Below are positions 52,235-60,962 of a stretch of 64,000 nucleotides of DNA, piece by piece (within the stretch, counting starts at the first letter, position 1; every line of letters starts with the position of its first letter). The notes beneath the pieces are model-generated. The model saw only the letters and a program-made list of their open reading frames with translations. It made no database searches and was not told the DNA's origin. Location: positions 62,001 through 126,000 of the forward strand of contig NZ_BOOH01000001.1 of NCBI RefSeq assembly GCF_016863135.1, written 5' to 3'. The position numbers and the translations under genes are program-made. The DNA is from Planobispora longispora (GTDB lineage Bacteria; Actinomycetota; Actinomycetes; Streptosporangiales; Streptosporangiaceae).

Positions 52235-54307
52235 ATGTTCGGTGACGACCGCACGGACAAGGACAGGCAGCTGGACGACGCCCGGGTCGATTACCAAGAC
52301 ACCGCCCTGACCACCGATCAGGGCGCCAGGGTGGACGACACCGACAACTCGCTCCGGCCGGGCGAGCGCGGCCCGACGCTGATGGAGGACTTCCACTTCC
52401 GGGAGAAGCTCACCCACTTCGACCACGAACGCATCCCCGAGCGGGTGGTCCACGCGCGCGGCTCGGCCGCCCACGGCTACTTCGAGCCCTACGGCGACGG
52501 GCTGGCCGCCTTCACCCGCGCGCGGTTCCTCACCACGCCGGGCCTGCGGACCCCGGTCTTCGTCCGCTTCTCCACCGTCGCGGGCTCGCGGGGCTCGGCC
52601 GACACCGTCCGGGACGTGCGCGGCTTCGCGGTGAAGTTCTACACCGCCCAGGGCAACTTCGACCTGGTCGGCAACAACATCCCGGTCTTCTTCATCCAGG
52701 ACGGGATCAAGTTCCCCGACTTCGTGCACGCGGTCAAGCCGGAGCCGCACAACGAGGTCCCGCAGGCGTCCTCGGCGCACGACACCCTGTGGGACTTCGT
52801 GCAGCTGCAGCCGGAGACCACCCACATGATGATGTGGCTGATGTCGGACCGCGCCCTCCCCCGCAGCTACCGGATGATGCAGGGGTTCGGCGTGCACACC
52901 TTCCGGCTGGTCGACGCCGAGGGCCGCGGCACCTTCGTGAAGTTCCACTGGAAGCCCAAGCTCGGCATCCACTCACTGGTCTGGGACGAGACCCAGAAGA
53001 TCGCCGGCAAGGACCCCGACTTCAACCGGAAGGACCTGTGGGAGGCGATCGAGACCGGGAACTTCCCCGAGTGGGAGCTCGGCGTGCAGCTCGTGGCCGA
53101 GGAGGACGAGCACTCCTTCGACTTCGACCTGCTCGACGCCACGAAGATCATCCCTGAGGAGCTGGTCCCGGTCCAGCCGGTCGGGCGCCTGGTGCTCAAC
53201 CGCAACCCGGACAACTTCTTCGCCGAGACCGAGCAGGTCGCCTTCCACATCGGCAACGTCGTGCCCGGCATCGACTTCACCAACGACCCGCTGCTGCAGG
53301 CGCGGCTCTTCTCCTATCTCGACACCCAGCTCATCCGGCTCGGCGGGCCGAACTTCTCGCAGATCCCGATCAACCGGCCGCTGGCCGAGGTGCGCAACCA
53401 CCACCGCGACGGCTACCACCAGATGATCATCCCTCGGGGCCGGGCGAGCTACCATCCCAACTCCACCGGCGGGGGCTGCCCGGCGGTCGGCGGGGCGGAC
53501 GCCTACACGCACTTCCAGGAGCGGGTGGACGGCCACAAGATCCGCCGGCGCAGCACGAGCTTCGCCGACCACTACAGCCAGGCGACCCTGTTCTGGAACA
53601 GCATGTCCTCCTGGGAGAAGGCGCACATCGTCGCGGCCTTCCGGTTCGAGCTCGGCAGGGTCGTCGACCCGCGCATCCGCGAGGGCGTGGTCCGCAACCT
53701 CCGCAACGTCGACCACGAGCTGGCCTCCCTGGTCGCCGCGGGTCTCGGGGCCGCTCCCCCGGCCGAGGCCGCCGTGCCCAACCACGGCCGCAGTTCCCCC
53801 GCGCTCAGCCAGGACCACGCACCCGTCCGGAGCGTCGCCACCCGGAAGATCGCGATCCTGGTGGCCGACGGGGTCGACGCCGACCAGGTGAAGACCGCGC
53901 AGACGGCGCTCACCTCCATGGGCGCGCTGTGCGACGTGCTGGGCCCGCGGGGCGGCGCCGTACGGGGCTCGGACGACACGCCGGTCCCGGTGACCCACGC
54001 GCTGACCACCATGGCCTCGGTGCTCTACGACGCCGTGCTGGTCCCCGGGGGGCAGGAGGCGGCGCGGGCGCTGAGCATGGACGGGGAGGCCGTGCACTAC
54101 GTCGCCGAGGCGTTCAAGCACTGCAAGGCCATAGGGGTCCTCGGCGAGGCGGCGCTGCTGCTGGAGACCGCCCGGATCGGGCCCGGCCCGCACCCGGGCG
54201 TGGTCGTCGGGACCGGCGACGACGTCAAGGGGTTCACGGAGTCCTTCGGCGCCGCGGTCGCCGCCCACCGTCATCACGGGCGCGCGGTGGAGAGCGTCCC
54301 CGCCTGA
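52235..54307 (+). CDS. katE: Large-subunit (KatE/HPII-type) catalase
   Basis: A 690-residue clade-2 catalase that dismutates hydrogen peroxide. The catalytic His 73 is in [14 protein letters not shown], Asn is in [11 protein letters not shown], and the heme Tyr is in [15 protein letters not shown]. After the core (to about residue 500), residues 540-690 form the DJ-1/glutamine-amidotransferase-like domain of HPII enzymes ([16 protein letters not shown]). AGGAGG precedes ATG 52235. A perfect SigB-like promoter lies upstream. A 14-bp tandem duplication follows the stop. Confidence 0.96.
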   Translation: MFGDDRTDKDRQLDDARVDYQDTALTTDQGARVDDTDNSLRPGERGPTLMEDFHFREKLTHFDHERIPERVVHARGSAAHGYFEPYGDGLAAFTRARFLTTPGLRTPVFVRFSTVAGSRGSADTVRDVRGFAVKFYTAQGNFDLVGNNIPVFFIQDGIKFPDFVHAVKPEPHNEVPQASSAHDTLWDFVQLQPETTHMMMWLMSDRALPRSYRMMQGFGVHTFRLVDAEGRGTFVKFHWKPKLGIHSLVWDETQKIAGKDPDFNRKDLWEAIETGNFPEWELGVQLVAEEDEHSFDFDLLDATKIIPEELVPVQPVGRLVLNRNPDNFFAETEQVAFHIGNVVPGIDFTNDPLLQARLFSYLDTQLIRLGGPNFSQIPINRPLAEVRNHHRDGYHQMIIPRGRASYHPNSTGGGCPAVGGADAYTHFQERVDGHKIRRRSTSFADHYSQATLFWNSMSSWEKAHIVAAFRFELGRVVDPRIREGVVRNLRNVDHELASLVAAGLGAAPPAEAAVPNHGRSSPALSQDHAPVRSVATRKIAILVADGVDADQVKTAQTALTSMGALCDVLGPRGGAVRGSDDTPVPVTHALTTMASVLYDAVLVPGGQEAARALSMDGEAVHYVAEAFKHCKAIGVLGEAALLLETARIGPGPHPGVVVGTGDDVKGFTESFGAAVAAHRHHGRAVESVPA

Positions 54308-54310
54308 GCC

Positions 54311-54338
54311 GGAGATCCTGGGCGGGAGATCCTGGGCG
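54311..54338. repeat. Perfect 14-bp tandem duplication after katE
   Basis: GGAGATCCTGGGCG at 54311-54324 is repeated exactly at 54325-54338, three bases after the stop codon. Confidence 0.9.
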
Positions 54339-54396
54339 GCGCCCGGAGAGAATCCCCGCCTGCCGCTGGAACGCCTGGATATGCCCGGACATGCGA

Positions 54397-54425
54397 GGAG
54401 GGGTCCCCCTCAGTAGGACCCCTCC
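54397..54425. terminator. Hairpin terminator between convergent genes
   Basis: GGAGGGGTCC (54397-54406) pairs exactly with GGACCCCTCC (54416-54425) across a 9-nt loop, followed by a T-containing CGTTATGTT. It lies between katE and the DUF4383 gene. Confidence 0.8.
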
Positions 54426-54460
54426 CGTTATGTTCGCGAATCGCGAGCGCTCGGAAGCGC

Positions 54461-54910
54461 TCAGATCCGCGTGGTGACGGCGCCGCGGCCGAGCAGGAAG
54501 CCCAGCGCGGCCATGCCCAGGCCGAGAACCAGGTGGAGCCAGTTGTCCGCGGCGTTGAACGGGACGAAGTTGGCGCCGCTGTCGTGCGGGACGAACATGC
54601 CGTACAGCCACAGCAGCAGGTAGACCACCCCGCCGACGATGAGGAAGTTACGGGCGCCCGTCCAGGTGCGGGAGAGCGCGATACCCGCCACACCGAACAG
54701 CAGATGCACGATGTTGTGCAGGATGGACACCTCGAAGATCCCGAGGAGCAGCGCGTCCGACTGGTGTCCGGCGAAGGTGATCTCGTCGAGGTTCGTGGTC
54801 ACACCGGGGATGAACCCGAGAACTCCGACGAGCAGGAACACCGCGCCGACGATCAGTGCGGCGAGCTGTACCGGCGACCGGGTGGTCGCGTGCGGGCGTG
54901 AAGCGTTCAT
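54461..54910 (-). CDS. DUF4383 membrane protein
   Basis: A 149-residue protein with four membrane helices: LAALIVGAVFLLVGVLGFIPG, then IFEVSILHNIVHLLFGVAGIAL with paired His, then LIVGGVVYLLLWLYGMF, then NWLHLVLGLGMAALGFLLG. The spacing of His-Asn-Ile-Val-His and Asp-Asn-Trp-Leu-His is the DUF4383 hallmark. AGGAGG precedes the ATG. The function is unknown. Next to katE it probably belongs to the stress set, though its own promoter does not match GTTT-N14-GGGTA. Confidence 0.9.
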   Translation of the reverse strand: MNASRPHATTRSPVQLAALIVGAVFLLVGVLGFIPGVTTNLDEITFAGHQSDALLLGIFEVSILHNIVHLLFGVAGIALSRTWTGARNFLIVGGVVYLLLWLYGMFVPHDSGANFVPFNAADNWLHLVLGLGMAALGFLLGRGAVTTRI

Positions 54911-55090
54911 GACGCCTCCTCTATATGCGGCAGACTCTGGGTAAATCCCGCTACCCGGCGAGAACCCGGATAGTCATCGGACGGCGAGTCATCGATCAAC
55001 AGAAGTGAAACGAGTCGCCGCGGGAGGTCCCGGGGGACCGGATGCGGCGCCCGGAGGTGACACGGCCGCCCGTCCGGGCAGGGACCCCGC

Positions 55091-56095
55091 ATGGCAGCGT
55101 CCGCCCAGACAGCACGCCCCGCCCCGACGGCGCGGCCCGCCCGGAGCCCGTCCGCCCCCGGGACGGGAGTCCTCGTCGGCACGGCCTCCTGGACCGACCG
55201 GTCGCTGCTCGACTCGGGCTGGTACCCCGACGACGTCTCGACGCCCGCCGGGCGGCTGGCCTACTACGCGTCGCGCTTCCCCCTGGTGGAGGTGGACGCC
55301 ACCTACTACCACCCCCCGTCGCGCAGGACCGTGGAGTCCTGGCGGGACCGCACCCCCGCGGGATTCGTCTTCAACATCAAGGCGTTCTCCCTCCTCACCG
55401 GGCACCCCACCCGGGTGGCCTCCCTCTACAAGGACCTGCGGGAGACGCTCGGCGACCCCGGCGGGACCGGCAACGTCTACGCGCGCGACCTGGACCCGGA
55501 GATCGTCGAGGAAGTGTGGCGGCGTTTCCTCGACACGCTCGCCCCGCTGCACGAGGCGGGCAAACTGGGCGCCGTCCTGCTGCAGTTCCCGCCGTGGTTC
55601 CCCGCCGGTGAGCGCAACCGGCGGCATGTCCTGGAGTGCGTACGGCGCTGCGCCCCCTTCCGCGCCTGCGTGGAGTTCCGCAACCGCACCTGGATGGAGG
55701 AGGACGGCCGGGAACGCACGCTCGACTTCCTCGCCTCGCACGACATCCCCTACGTCAGCGTCGACATGCCGCAGGGCCACCCGTCCTCGATCCCCCCGGT
55801 CCTGGCCGCCACCGCCGACCTGGCCGTGGTCCGCTTCCACGGCCATTCGGAGAAGTGGACCTCCAAGAAGATCGAGGAACGGTTCGCCTACCTCTACTCG
55901 GAGGCCGAGCTGGAGCACTGGGCGGGCCGGCTCCGCGCGTTCTCGCGCGAGGCGGAGACCGTGCACGTCCTCATGAACAACTGCTGCCGCGACAACGCCC
56001 AGCGCAACGCCGCCCGGATGGCGGAGCTCCTCGGCGACCTCGCCGCGGAGGAGACGGGCCCTAACGACCGGCCACGGCCTGCGGCGTCTCGCTGA
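55091..56095 (+). CDS. DUF72-family TIM-barrel protein
   Basis: A 334-residue protein of the YecE/DUF72 family: GTASWTDRSLL start near residue 30, ATYYHPPSRRTVESWRDRTPAGFVFNIKAF, LLQFPPWF, VEFRNRTW and the late HVLMNNCCRDNAQRNA motif. The family has an unassigned enzymatic role. It has a short Ala/Pro N-terminal extension. A CAGGGA site precedes ATG 55091. Its last 35 bases overlap the convergent epimerase gene. Confidence 0.9.
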   Translation: MAASAQTARPAPTARPARSPSAPGTGVLVGTASWTDRSLLDSGWYPDDVSTPAGRLAYYASRFPLVEVDATYYHPPSRRTVESWRDRTPAGFVFNIKAFSLLTGHPTRVASLYKDLRETLGDPGGTGNVYARDLDPEIVEEVWRRFLDTLAPLHEAGKLGAVLLQFPPWFPAGERNRRHVLECVRRCAPFRACVEFRNRTWMEEDGRERTLDFLASHDIPYVSVDMPQGHPSSIPPVLAATADLAVVRFHGHSEKWTSKKIEERFAYLYSEAELEHWAGRLRAFSREAETVHVLMNNCCRDNAQRNAARMAELLGDLAAEETGPNDRPRPAASR

Positions 56096-57029
56096 GCTTG
56101 TCGGTGAACCACGCGATGGTGCGGCGCAGCCCGTCGGCGATCTCCACCTGCGGGCGCCAGCCCAGCCGGGAGGCGGCCAGGGAGGTGTCCGGGCGGCGCA
56201 CGGCCGGGTCGTCGGCGGGCCGGTCGATGAACTCGATCGGCGAGGACGATCCGGTCAGGTCGCGGATGGTCTCGGCCAGGGCGAGCATGGTCAGCTCCGC
56301 CGGGTTGCCGATGTTGACCGGGCCCGCGAAGTCGCTGCCGGCCAGGGCGAGGACGCCCTCCACCGTGTCGGTCACGTAGCAGATGGAGCGGGTCTGGCTC
56401 CCGTCGCCGGTCACCGTCATCGGCTCACCGGACAGCGCCTGGCGGATGAAGGTGGGGATGGCCCGGCCGTCGTGGGGGCGCATCCGCGGCCCGTAGGTGT
56501 TGAAGATCCGCACGATCGCCGTGTCGGTGCCGTGGGAGTTGCGGTAGGCGGTGGTCAGCGACTCGGCGAACCGTTTGGCCTCGTCGTAGACGCTGCGCGG
56601 GCCGACCGGGTTGACGTTGCCCCAGTACTCCTCCCGCTGCGGGTGCTCCAGCGGGTCGCCGTACACCTCGCTGGTGGAGGCGAGCACGAACCGGGCGCCC
56701 TTCTCCCGGGCCAGGCCGAGGGCGTGCAGCGTGCCGAGGCTGCCCACCTTGAGCGTCTCGATCGGGTGGCGCAGGTAGTCGACCGGGGACGCGGCGGAGG
56801 CGAAGTGGAGCACCAGGTCGACCTCGCCGGGCACGTGGACGAACCCGGTGAGGTCGCATTCGACGAGCCGGAAGGAGGGCTCGCCCATCAGGTGGGCGAC
56901 GTTGTCCGGCGAGCCGGTGAGGAAGTTGTCCATGCAGATCACCTCCGTCCCCCGCGCCACCAGCCGCTCACACAGGTACGAGCCGAGGAATCCGGCCCCT
57001 CCGGTCACCACCGCACGCCGTGCGCTCAT
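56061..57029 (-). CDS. NAD-dependent nucleotide-sugar epimerase/decarboxylase
   Basis: A 322-residue extended SDR enzyme like UDP-glucuronate decarboxylases: VTGGAGFLGSYLC near residue 8, STSEVYGDPLEHPQ, and YxxxK as YDEAK (near residue 144). The IFNTYGPRMRPHDGR segment is typical of that group. It is the last gene of the minus-strand glycosylation operon, with a 4-base ATGA overlap with the GT9 gene. The exact sugar (UDP-glucuronate, or an ADP-heptose epimerase role) is unproven. Confidence 0.88.
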   Translation of the reverse strand: MSARRAVVTGGAGFLGSYLCERLVARGTEVICMDNFLTGSPDNVAHLMGEPSFRLVECDLTGFVHVPGEVDLVLHFASAASPVDYLRHPIETLKVGSLGTLHALGLAREKGARFVLASTSEVYGDPLEHPQREEYWGNVNPVGPRSVYDEAKRFAESLTTAYRNSHGTDTAIVRIFNTYGPRMRPHDGRAIPTFIRQALSGEPMTVTGDGSQTRSICYVTDTVEGVLALAGSDFAGPVNIGNPAELTMLALAETIRDLTGSSSPIEFIDRPADDPAVRRPDTSLAASRLGWRPQVEIADGLRRTIAWFTDKLSETPQAVAGR

Positions 57030-58048
57030 CGCACGCTCACCTCCGTCAGTTTCAGGGCCGCGTCGAGGACCTCGGGAACGTCGATCCGGAGCAGCCCGGG
57101 ATCGGGTTGTCCGCCATGGGGGTCGCCGGACCACCCCGCCCACAGGGCGATGTGCGGCCCGTCGGGCGGCGGGCCCCACAGGGCGGGCGACACCGGCCCG
57201 AACAGCACCACGGACGGCGTGCCGTACGCGCTCGCCAGGTGGGCCACGCCCGTGTCGCCGCAGACGAGCAGCCGGGCGCCGGTCAGCAGCGCGGCCAGCT
57301 CCCGCAGCCCGGTGCGCCCGGCGAGCACGTTCTCCCCGGGCAGGCGGGCCAGGTGCGCCACCCGCAGGGCGAGTTCCCGCTCGGCCGGGCCGCCGGTGAC
57401 CACCACGTCGTGCCCGGCCGCGCGCAGCTCGGCGGCGACCCGGGCGAACCGCTCCGGCGGCCACCGCCTGGCCGGGTGGGCGGCGCCGGGATGGATCACG
57501 ACCGGCCCCGTGCGCGCGCCCGCCGTGCCGCCGGCGGCGCCGTCCGTGCCGTCCGGGACGGCCAGGCGCAGGTCGGCGGGGTCGGCCGGGATGCCGTACC
57601 AGCCGAGCAGATCGCACCAGCGCCGGACCTCGTGCGCGTCGGCCCGCCACGCCGGGCCCGGCGTCCCGGGGAAGTCCGGGTGGGCGTGGGTGAGGAGCCG
57701 TCCGGCGCCGGTACGGCACAGCGCCCCGACGCTCTGCGGGCCCCGGCCGTGCAGGTTGACCGCGATGTCGGGGGCCGGGAGGCCGGGGGCGGGCACGGGC
57801 ACCGGTCCCGGCCCGGAGACGTCCAGCAGCTCGTCGACCGCGCCGATCAGCGGGAGCAGTTCGGCCAGGGCGGCCGGGGCGGCCAGCACGATCCGGTGCC
57901 CGGGACAGGCCCGCCGCAACGCCCGCAGCGCGGGAACCGCGGTGAGCAGGTCCCCGAGCGCGAGCCCGCGCAGCACCAGCAGGACGGGACGACCGTCCCC
58001 GCGGGCGTCCCCCGGATCTCCGGCGCGCGGCACTCCCGTCACGGCCAC
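57026..58048 (-). CDS. Glycosyltransferase family 9 (heptosyltransferase-like) protein
   Basis: A 340-residue GT-B protein: LLVLRGLALGDLLTAVPALRALR near residue 20, VNLHGRGPQS, VVIHPGAAHPARRWPPERFA, VVVTGGPAERELA, and LLVCGDTGVAHLASAYGTPSVVLFGP. This is the ADP-heptose-binding pattern of WaaC/WaaF-type enzymes. GTG 58048 has GGAG 5 bases upstream. It overlaps the SDR stop and the following epimerase start. It probably transfers a heptose made by the HldE/GmhA genes of the same operon. Confidence 0.88.
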   Translation of the reverse strand: MAVTGVPRAGDPGDARGDGRPVLLVLRGLALGDLLTAVPALRALRRACPGHRIVLAAPAALAELLPLIGAVDELLDVSGPGPVPVPAPGLPAPDIAVNLHGRGPQSVGALCRTGAGRLLTHAHPDFPGTPGPAWRADAHEVRRWCDLLGWYGIPADPADLRLAVPDGTDGAAGGTAGARTGPVVIHPGAAHPARRWPPERFARVAAELRAAGHDVVVTGGPAERELALRVAHLARLPGENVLAGRTGLRELAALLTGARLLVCGDTGVAHLASAYGTPSVVLFGPVSPALWGPPPDGPHIALWAGWSGDPHGGQPDPGLLRIDVPEVLDAALKLTEVSVR

Positions 58049-58719
58049 GACGTCTCCGTGGAGGAGCAGACGAGCAGCTCCCTGATCTCGCACCCCGCGG
58101 GCTGGCCGAGGGCGAAGACGACGGTCGCGGCCACGTCCTCCGGTCTGTTGAGCCGGGCGTCGGGGCCCGGCCTGTACTGCTCGTCGCGGTCGTCGAAGAA
58201 GTGGGTGTCCATGCCCCCCGGGATCAACAGCGTCACCCCCACCCGGCCGGCCAGCTCGGCGGCGAGCGCCCGGGTGAAGCCGACCACCCCGAACTTGGAG
58301 GCGCAGTAGGCGGTGGCGTCGCTCAGCGCCCGCAGGCCGAGGGTGGAGGCGCAGGTCACGACCCGTCCCCGGGAGGCCGTCAGGTACGGCAGCGCCGCGC
58401 GGACCACCGAGACGGTGCCGAACAGGTTGACCTGCACCACCCGCTCCCACCGGTCGGCGGAGACGTCGGCCAGGCGCCCGCAGGCGTCGATGCCCGCGGC
58501 GGTGACGACGCCGTCCAGCCCGCCGGCCCGCTCCGCCAGCTCGGCGACGGCCCGCTCGGCCTGCGCGCGGTCGGACAGGTCGGCGAGCACGTGCTCCACC
58601 TCGAGGTCGGGCGCGTTGACGTCGATCACCAGCGGCCGCCCGCCCGCCTTGGCCACCGCCTCGGCGGTGGCCCGGCCCAGACCGGAGGCGCCACCGGTGA
58701 TCAGGATGTTTCCGAGCAT
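58039..58719 (-). CDS. Short-chain dehydrogenase/reductase
   Basis: A 226-residue classical SDR: TGGASGLGRATAEAV (TGxxxGxG) near residue 8, VDVNAPD for cofactor choice, YxxxK as YCASK near residue 149 with upstream Ser (VTCASTLG). It lies within the heptose operon between hldE and a GT9 gene. It is probably a sugar oxidoreductase or epimerase acting on a nucleotide sugar or glycan. Substrate unknown. GAGGAG precedes the ATG. Confidence 0.87.
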   Translation of the reverse strand: MLGNILITGGASGLGRATAEAVAKAGGRPLVIDVNAPDLEVEHVLADLSDRAQAERAVAELAERAGGLDGVVTAAGIDACGRLADVSADRWERVVQVNLFGTVSVVRAALPYLTASRGRVVTCASTLGLRALSDATAYCASKFGVVGFTRALAAELAGRVGVTLLIPGGMDTHFFDDRDEQYRPGPDARLNRPEDVAATVVFALGQPAGCEIRELLVCSSTETSWP

Positions 58720-58734
58720 GGGCGCTCCTCTTCC

Positions 58735-60315
58735 TCACAGGGCCGCGCGGGCCGCGGCGATCAGGTTCGTGGTGGACTGGCCGGGGACGAGGGGAAGGAT
58801 CACGATCTCTCCCCCGGCCCGGTGCACGGCCTCCGCCTCCGGCAGGTCGGCCTCGGTGTAGTCGCCCCCCTTGACCCACACGTCGGGCCGGAGCGTCTCG
58901 ATCACCGCCGTGGGGGTGCTCTCGTCGAAGACGACGACGTCGTCCACGCACTCCAGCGCGCGCAGCACCTGGACCCGGTCCTCCTCGCTGACGACGGGCC
59001 GGCCCGGTCCCTTGAGGCCGCGGACGGACTCGTCGGAGTTGAGACAGACGATCAGCGCGTCGCCCAGGGCGCGTGCCCGGCGCAGCAGGCTGACGTGGCC
59101 CGCGTGCAGCAGGTCGAAGCACCCGCCGGTGGCCACCAGCCGCCCGCGCGCGGCGCGGACGGCCTCGCCGAGCTCCAGCGGGGTCCGCGGCCGGTCGTCC
59201 AGCTCCGGCGCGAGGAAGCGGCGGCGGCCCGCTCCCTCCGCGGTGAGCCCCTCTCCGGCCGGGCGCCGGTCGCCCCCCGCGGTGAGCTTCTCTCCGGCCG
59301 GGCGCCGGTCGCCCTCCGCGGTGAGCCGCCCGCCCGGCCGGGAGACGGACAGCCGGACCGCGGCCGCTCCCCCGCTCTCCACGAAGCGGGTGGCCGCGCC
59401 GACGGCCTCCCCGACGGCCTCCTCGGGCGAGGCGCCCTCGCGCAGGGCGAGCGCGGCGGCCCCGGCGAACCGGTCGCCCGCGCCGCAGGCGTCCGGCCCG
59501 GTCACCGGGAACGGCGGGGGCACCCGCACGGACCGGCCGCCCCGGCGCGCCACCTCGGCGCCCCTGTCGCCGAGGGTGACGGCCACGGCCTCGGCGTCCA
59601 GGTCGCGCACCAGCCGCCGGGCCGTCTGCTCGGGGGTGAGGGCCGGGACCGCGCACAGCAGGCGGGCCTCCGCCTCGCTCGGCGTGACGAGCGCGCACCC
59701 GGGGACGGGGGCGCGGCCGCGCGGGTGCGGGTCCCAGACGACCGGCGCGGCGGTCTCCGCCAGCGCGTCCCGCAGGGCCTCCGCCGTCCCGAGGCCGTAG
59801 TCGGAGACCAGGACGGCGCCCGCGCTCCTGATCACCGCGGCGGCCCGCAGCGTCTCCTGGCCGCCGGGCCGGACCCGGCGCCACCGTTCTCCGCCCCGCC
59901 GGTCCCCCTCCAGCCGTTCTCCGTCCCGCCGGTCCCCGTCCCATCGCGGGCCGGCCGCCGCCCGGCCGTCGCCGGTGTCGAGGCGCAGCAGCGTCTGGCC
60001 GCGCGCCCGGATCCTGGTCTTGGTCACGGTGCCGCCGTCCAGCGGGAGCCGTACCGTCTCCACCCGGCCGGCGAGCAGCTCCCGCAGGCACGATCCGGCC
60101 TCGTCGTCACCGGCCGCGGTGACCAGGACGACTTCGGCGCCCGCTCCGGCCGCGGCGGCCAGCAGGGCGGCCAGGCCCGCGCCGCCGGGGCGGCGGTGCT
60201 CGCGGGCACGGGTCACGACGGGGACGGGCGCGTCGGGGCAGAGCCGTTCCGCCTCGCCCTCGACGTCCACGTCGAGCAGGGTGTCGCCGACGACGACGAG
60301 CGGTCCGGGTCTCAT
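58735..60315 (-). CDS. hldE: Bifunctional heptose-7-phosphate kinase / heptose-1-phosphate adenylyltransferase
   Basis: A 526-residue fusion. The N-terminal ribokinase-type kinase (residues 1-325) has VVVGDTLLDVDVEGEAERL and the catalytic DACGAGDRFAG near residue 277. The C-terminal nucleotidyltransferase (residues 392-526) has ATGGCFDLLHAGHV, the PDVWVKGGDYT loop and the STTNLI end. It makes ADP-D-glycero-beta-D-manno-heptose with GmhA. Low-complexity repeats occur at residues 125-145 (GDRRxGER) and 331-365 (LTAEGDRRPAGE units), the second exactly between the two domains. ATG 60315 overlaps the gmhA stop by one base. Confidence 0.93.
   Translation of the reverse strand: MRPGPLVVVGDTLLDVDVEGEAERLCPDAPVPVVTRAREHRRPGGAGLAALLAAAAGAGAEVVLVTAAGDDEAGSCLRELLAGRVETVRLPLDGGTVTKTRIRARGQTLLRLDTGDGRAAAGPRWDGDRRDGERLEGDRRGGERWRRVRPGGQETLRAAAVIRSAGAVLVSDYGLGTAEALRDALAETAAPVVWDPHPRGRAPVPGCALVTPSEAEARLLCAVPALTPEQTARRLVRDLDAEAVAVTLGDRGAEVARRGGRSVRVPPPFPVTGPDACGAGDRFAGAAALALREGASPEEAVGEAVGAATRFVESGGAAAVRLSVSRPGGRLTAEGDRRPAGEKLTAGGDRRPAGEGLTAEGAGRRRFLAPELDDRPRTPLELGEAVRAARGRLVATGGCFDLLHAGHVSLLRRARALGDALIVCLNSDESVRGLKGPGRPVVSEEDRVQVLRALECVDDVVVFDESTPTAVIETLRPDVWVKGGDYTEADLPEAEAVHRAGGEIVILPLVPGQSTTNLIAAARAAL
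59221..59325 (-). repeat. 39-bp repeats in the HldE interdomain linker
   Basis: Two and a half 39-bp units encode LTAEGDRRPAGEK, LTAGGDRRPAGEG and LTAEGAGRR (residues 331-365). They sit precisely between kinase and nucleotidyltransferase domains, so length change would be tolerated. Confidence 0.85.
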
Positions 60316-60959
60316 CAGCACGTTCCTTCCAGCACGTCCCCGGCCTCCTCGGCGCGCGCCCTTCCTCCGGGGTCCCCGGCCGTGTCCTCGTGCGCCTCCT
60401 CCAGCGCGTCCCCGCACGCCTCCTCCAGCGCGGCGCAGAGCATGTGGATCACGGCGAGGTGCACCTCCTGGACGGTCGCGGTGTCCCCGGCCGCGACCGG
60501 CAGGGCGTCGTCGCACAACTCGGCGAGCGGGTTGGGCGCCGGGCCGGTCAGCGCCCAGGTGGTGACGCCGGCCTCGCGGGCGGCCATCGCGGCGGCCAGG
60601 ACGTTCGGGCTGGTCCCGCTGGTGGACAGGCACAGCAGGACGTCTCCGGGGCGGCCGTGCGCCCGCACCTGGCGCGCGTACACCTCCTCGATGCCGAAGT
60701 CGTTGCCGATCGCGGTCACGGACGAGGTGTCGGCGTGCAACGGGATCGCCGCGTACGGCCTCCGGTCGGCGCGGAAGCGGCCGACCAGCTCGGCGGTCAG
60801 ATGCTGGGCCTCCGCGGCGGAGCCGCCGTTGCCGCAGGCCAGGAGCCTTCCGCCGCCGGTGAGGACGGCCGCGAGCTTGCGGCCCCATACGGAGATCGTC
60901 GGAGTGTCGGAGTCCACCGCGGCGAGCGCGGCGCTCAGGCGGGACAGGTGTGGGTGCAT
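60315..60959 (-). CDS. gmhA: Sedoheptulose-7-phosphate isomerase (GmhA)
   Basis: A 214-residue SIS-fold enzyme: LLACGNGGSAAEAQHLTAELVGRF near residue 40, CLSTSGTSPNVL near residue 109, and VQEVHLAVIHMLCAALEEA with the conserved His near residue 165. It converts sedoheptulose-7-phosphate to heptose-7-phosphate, the first step of the ADP-heptose route. The C-terminus has a Glu/Ala-rich extension with a duplicated LEEA.GD. AGGAGG precedes the ATG within 3 bases of the preceding stop. The kinase/adenylyltransferase gene hldE follows immediately. Confidence 0.92.
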   Translation of the reverse strand: MHPHLSRLSAALAAVDSDTPTISVWGRKLAAVLTGGGRLLACGNGGSAAEAQHLTAELVGRFRADRRPYAAIPLHADTSSVTAIGNDFGIEEVYARQVRAHGRPGDVLLCLSTSGTSPNVLAAAMAAREAGVTTWALTGPAPNPLAELCDDALPVAAGDTATVQEVHLAVIHMLCAALEEACGDALEEAHEDTAGDPGGRARAEEAGDVLEGTC

Positions 60960-60962
60960 GGT

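Noticed and set aside
54911-55010. SigB-like promoter for the DUF4383 gene
   Set aside because: GGGTAG and GTTT are both present on the minus strand but not at the required spacing.
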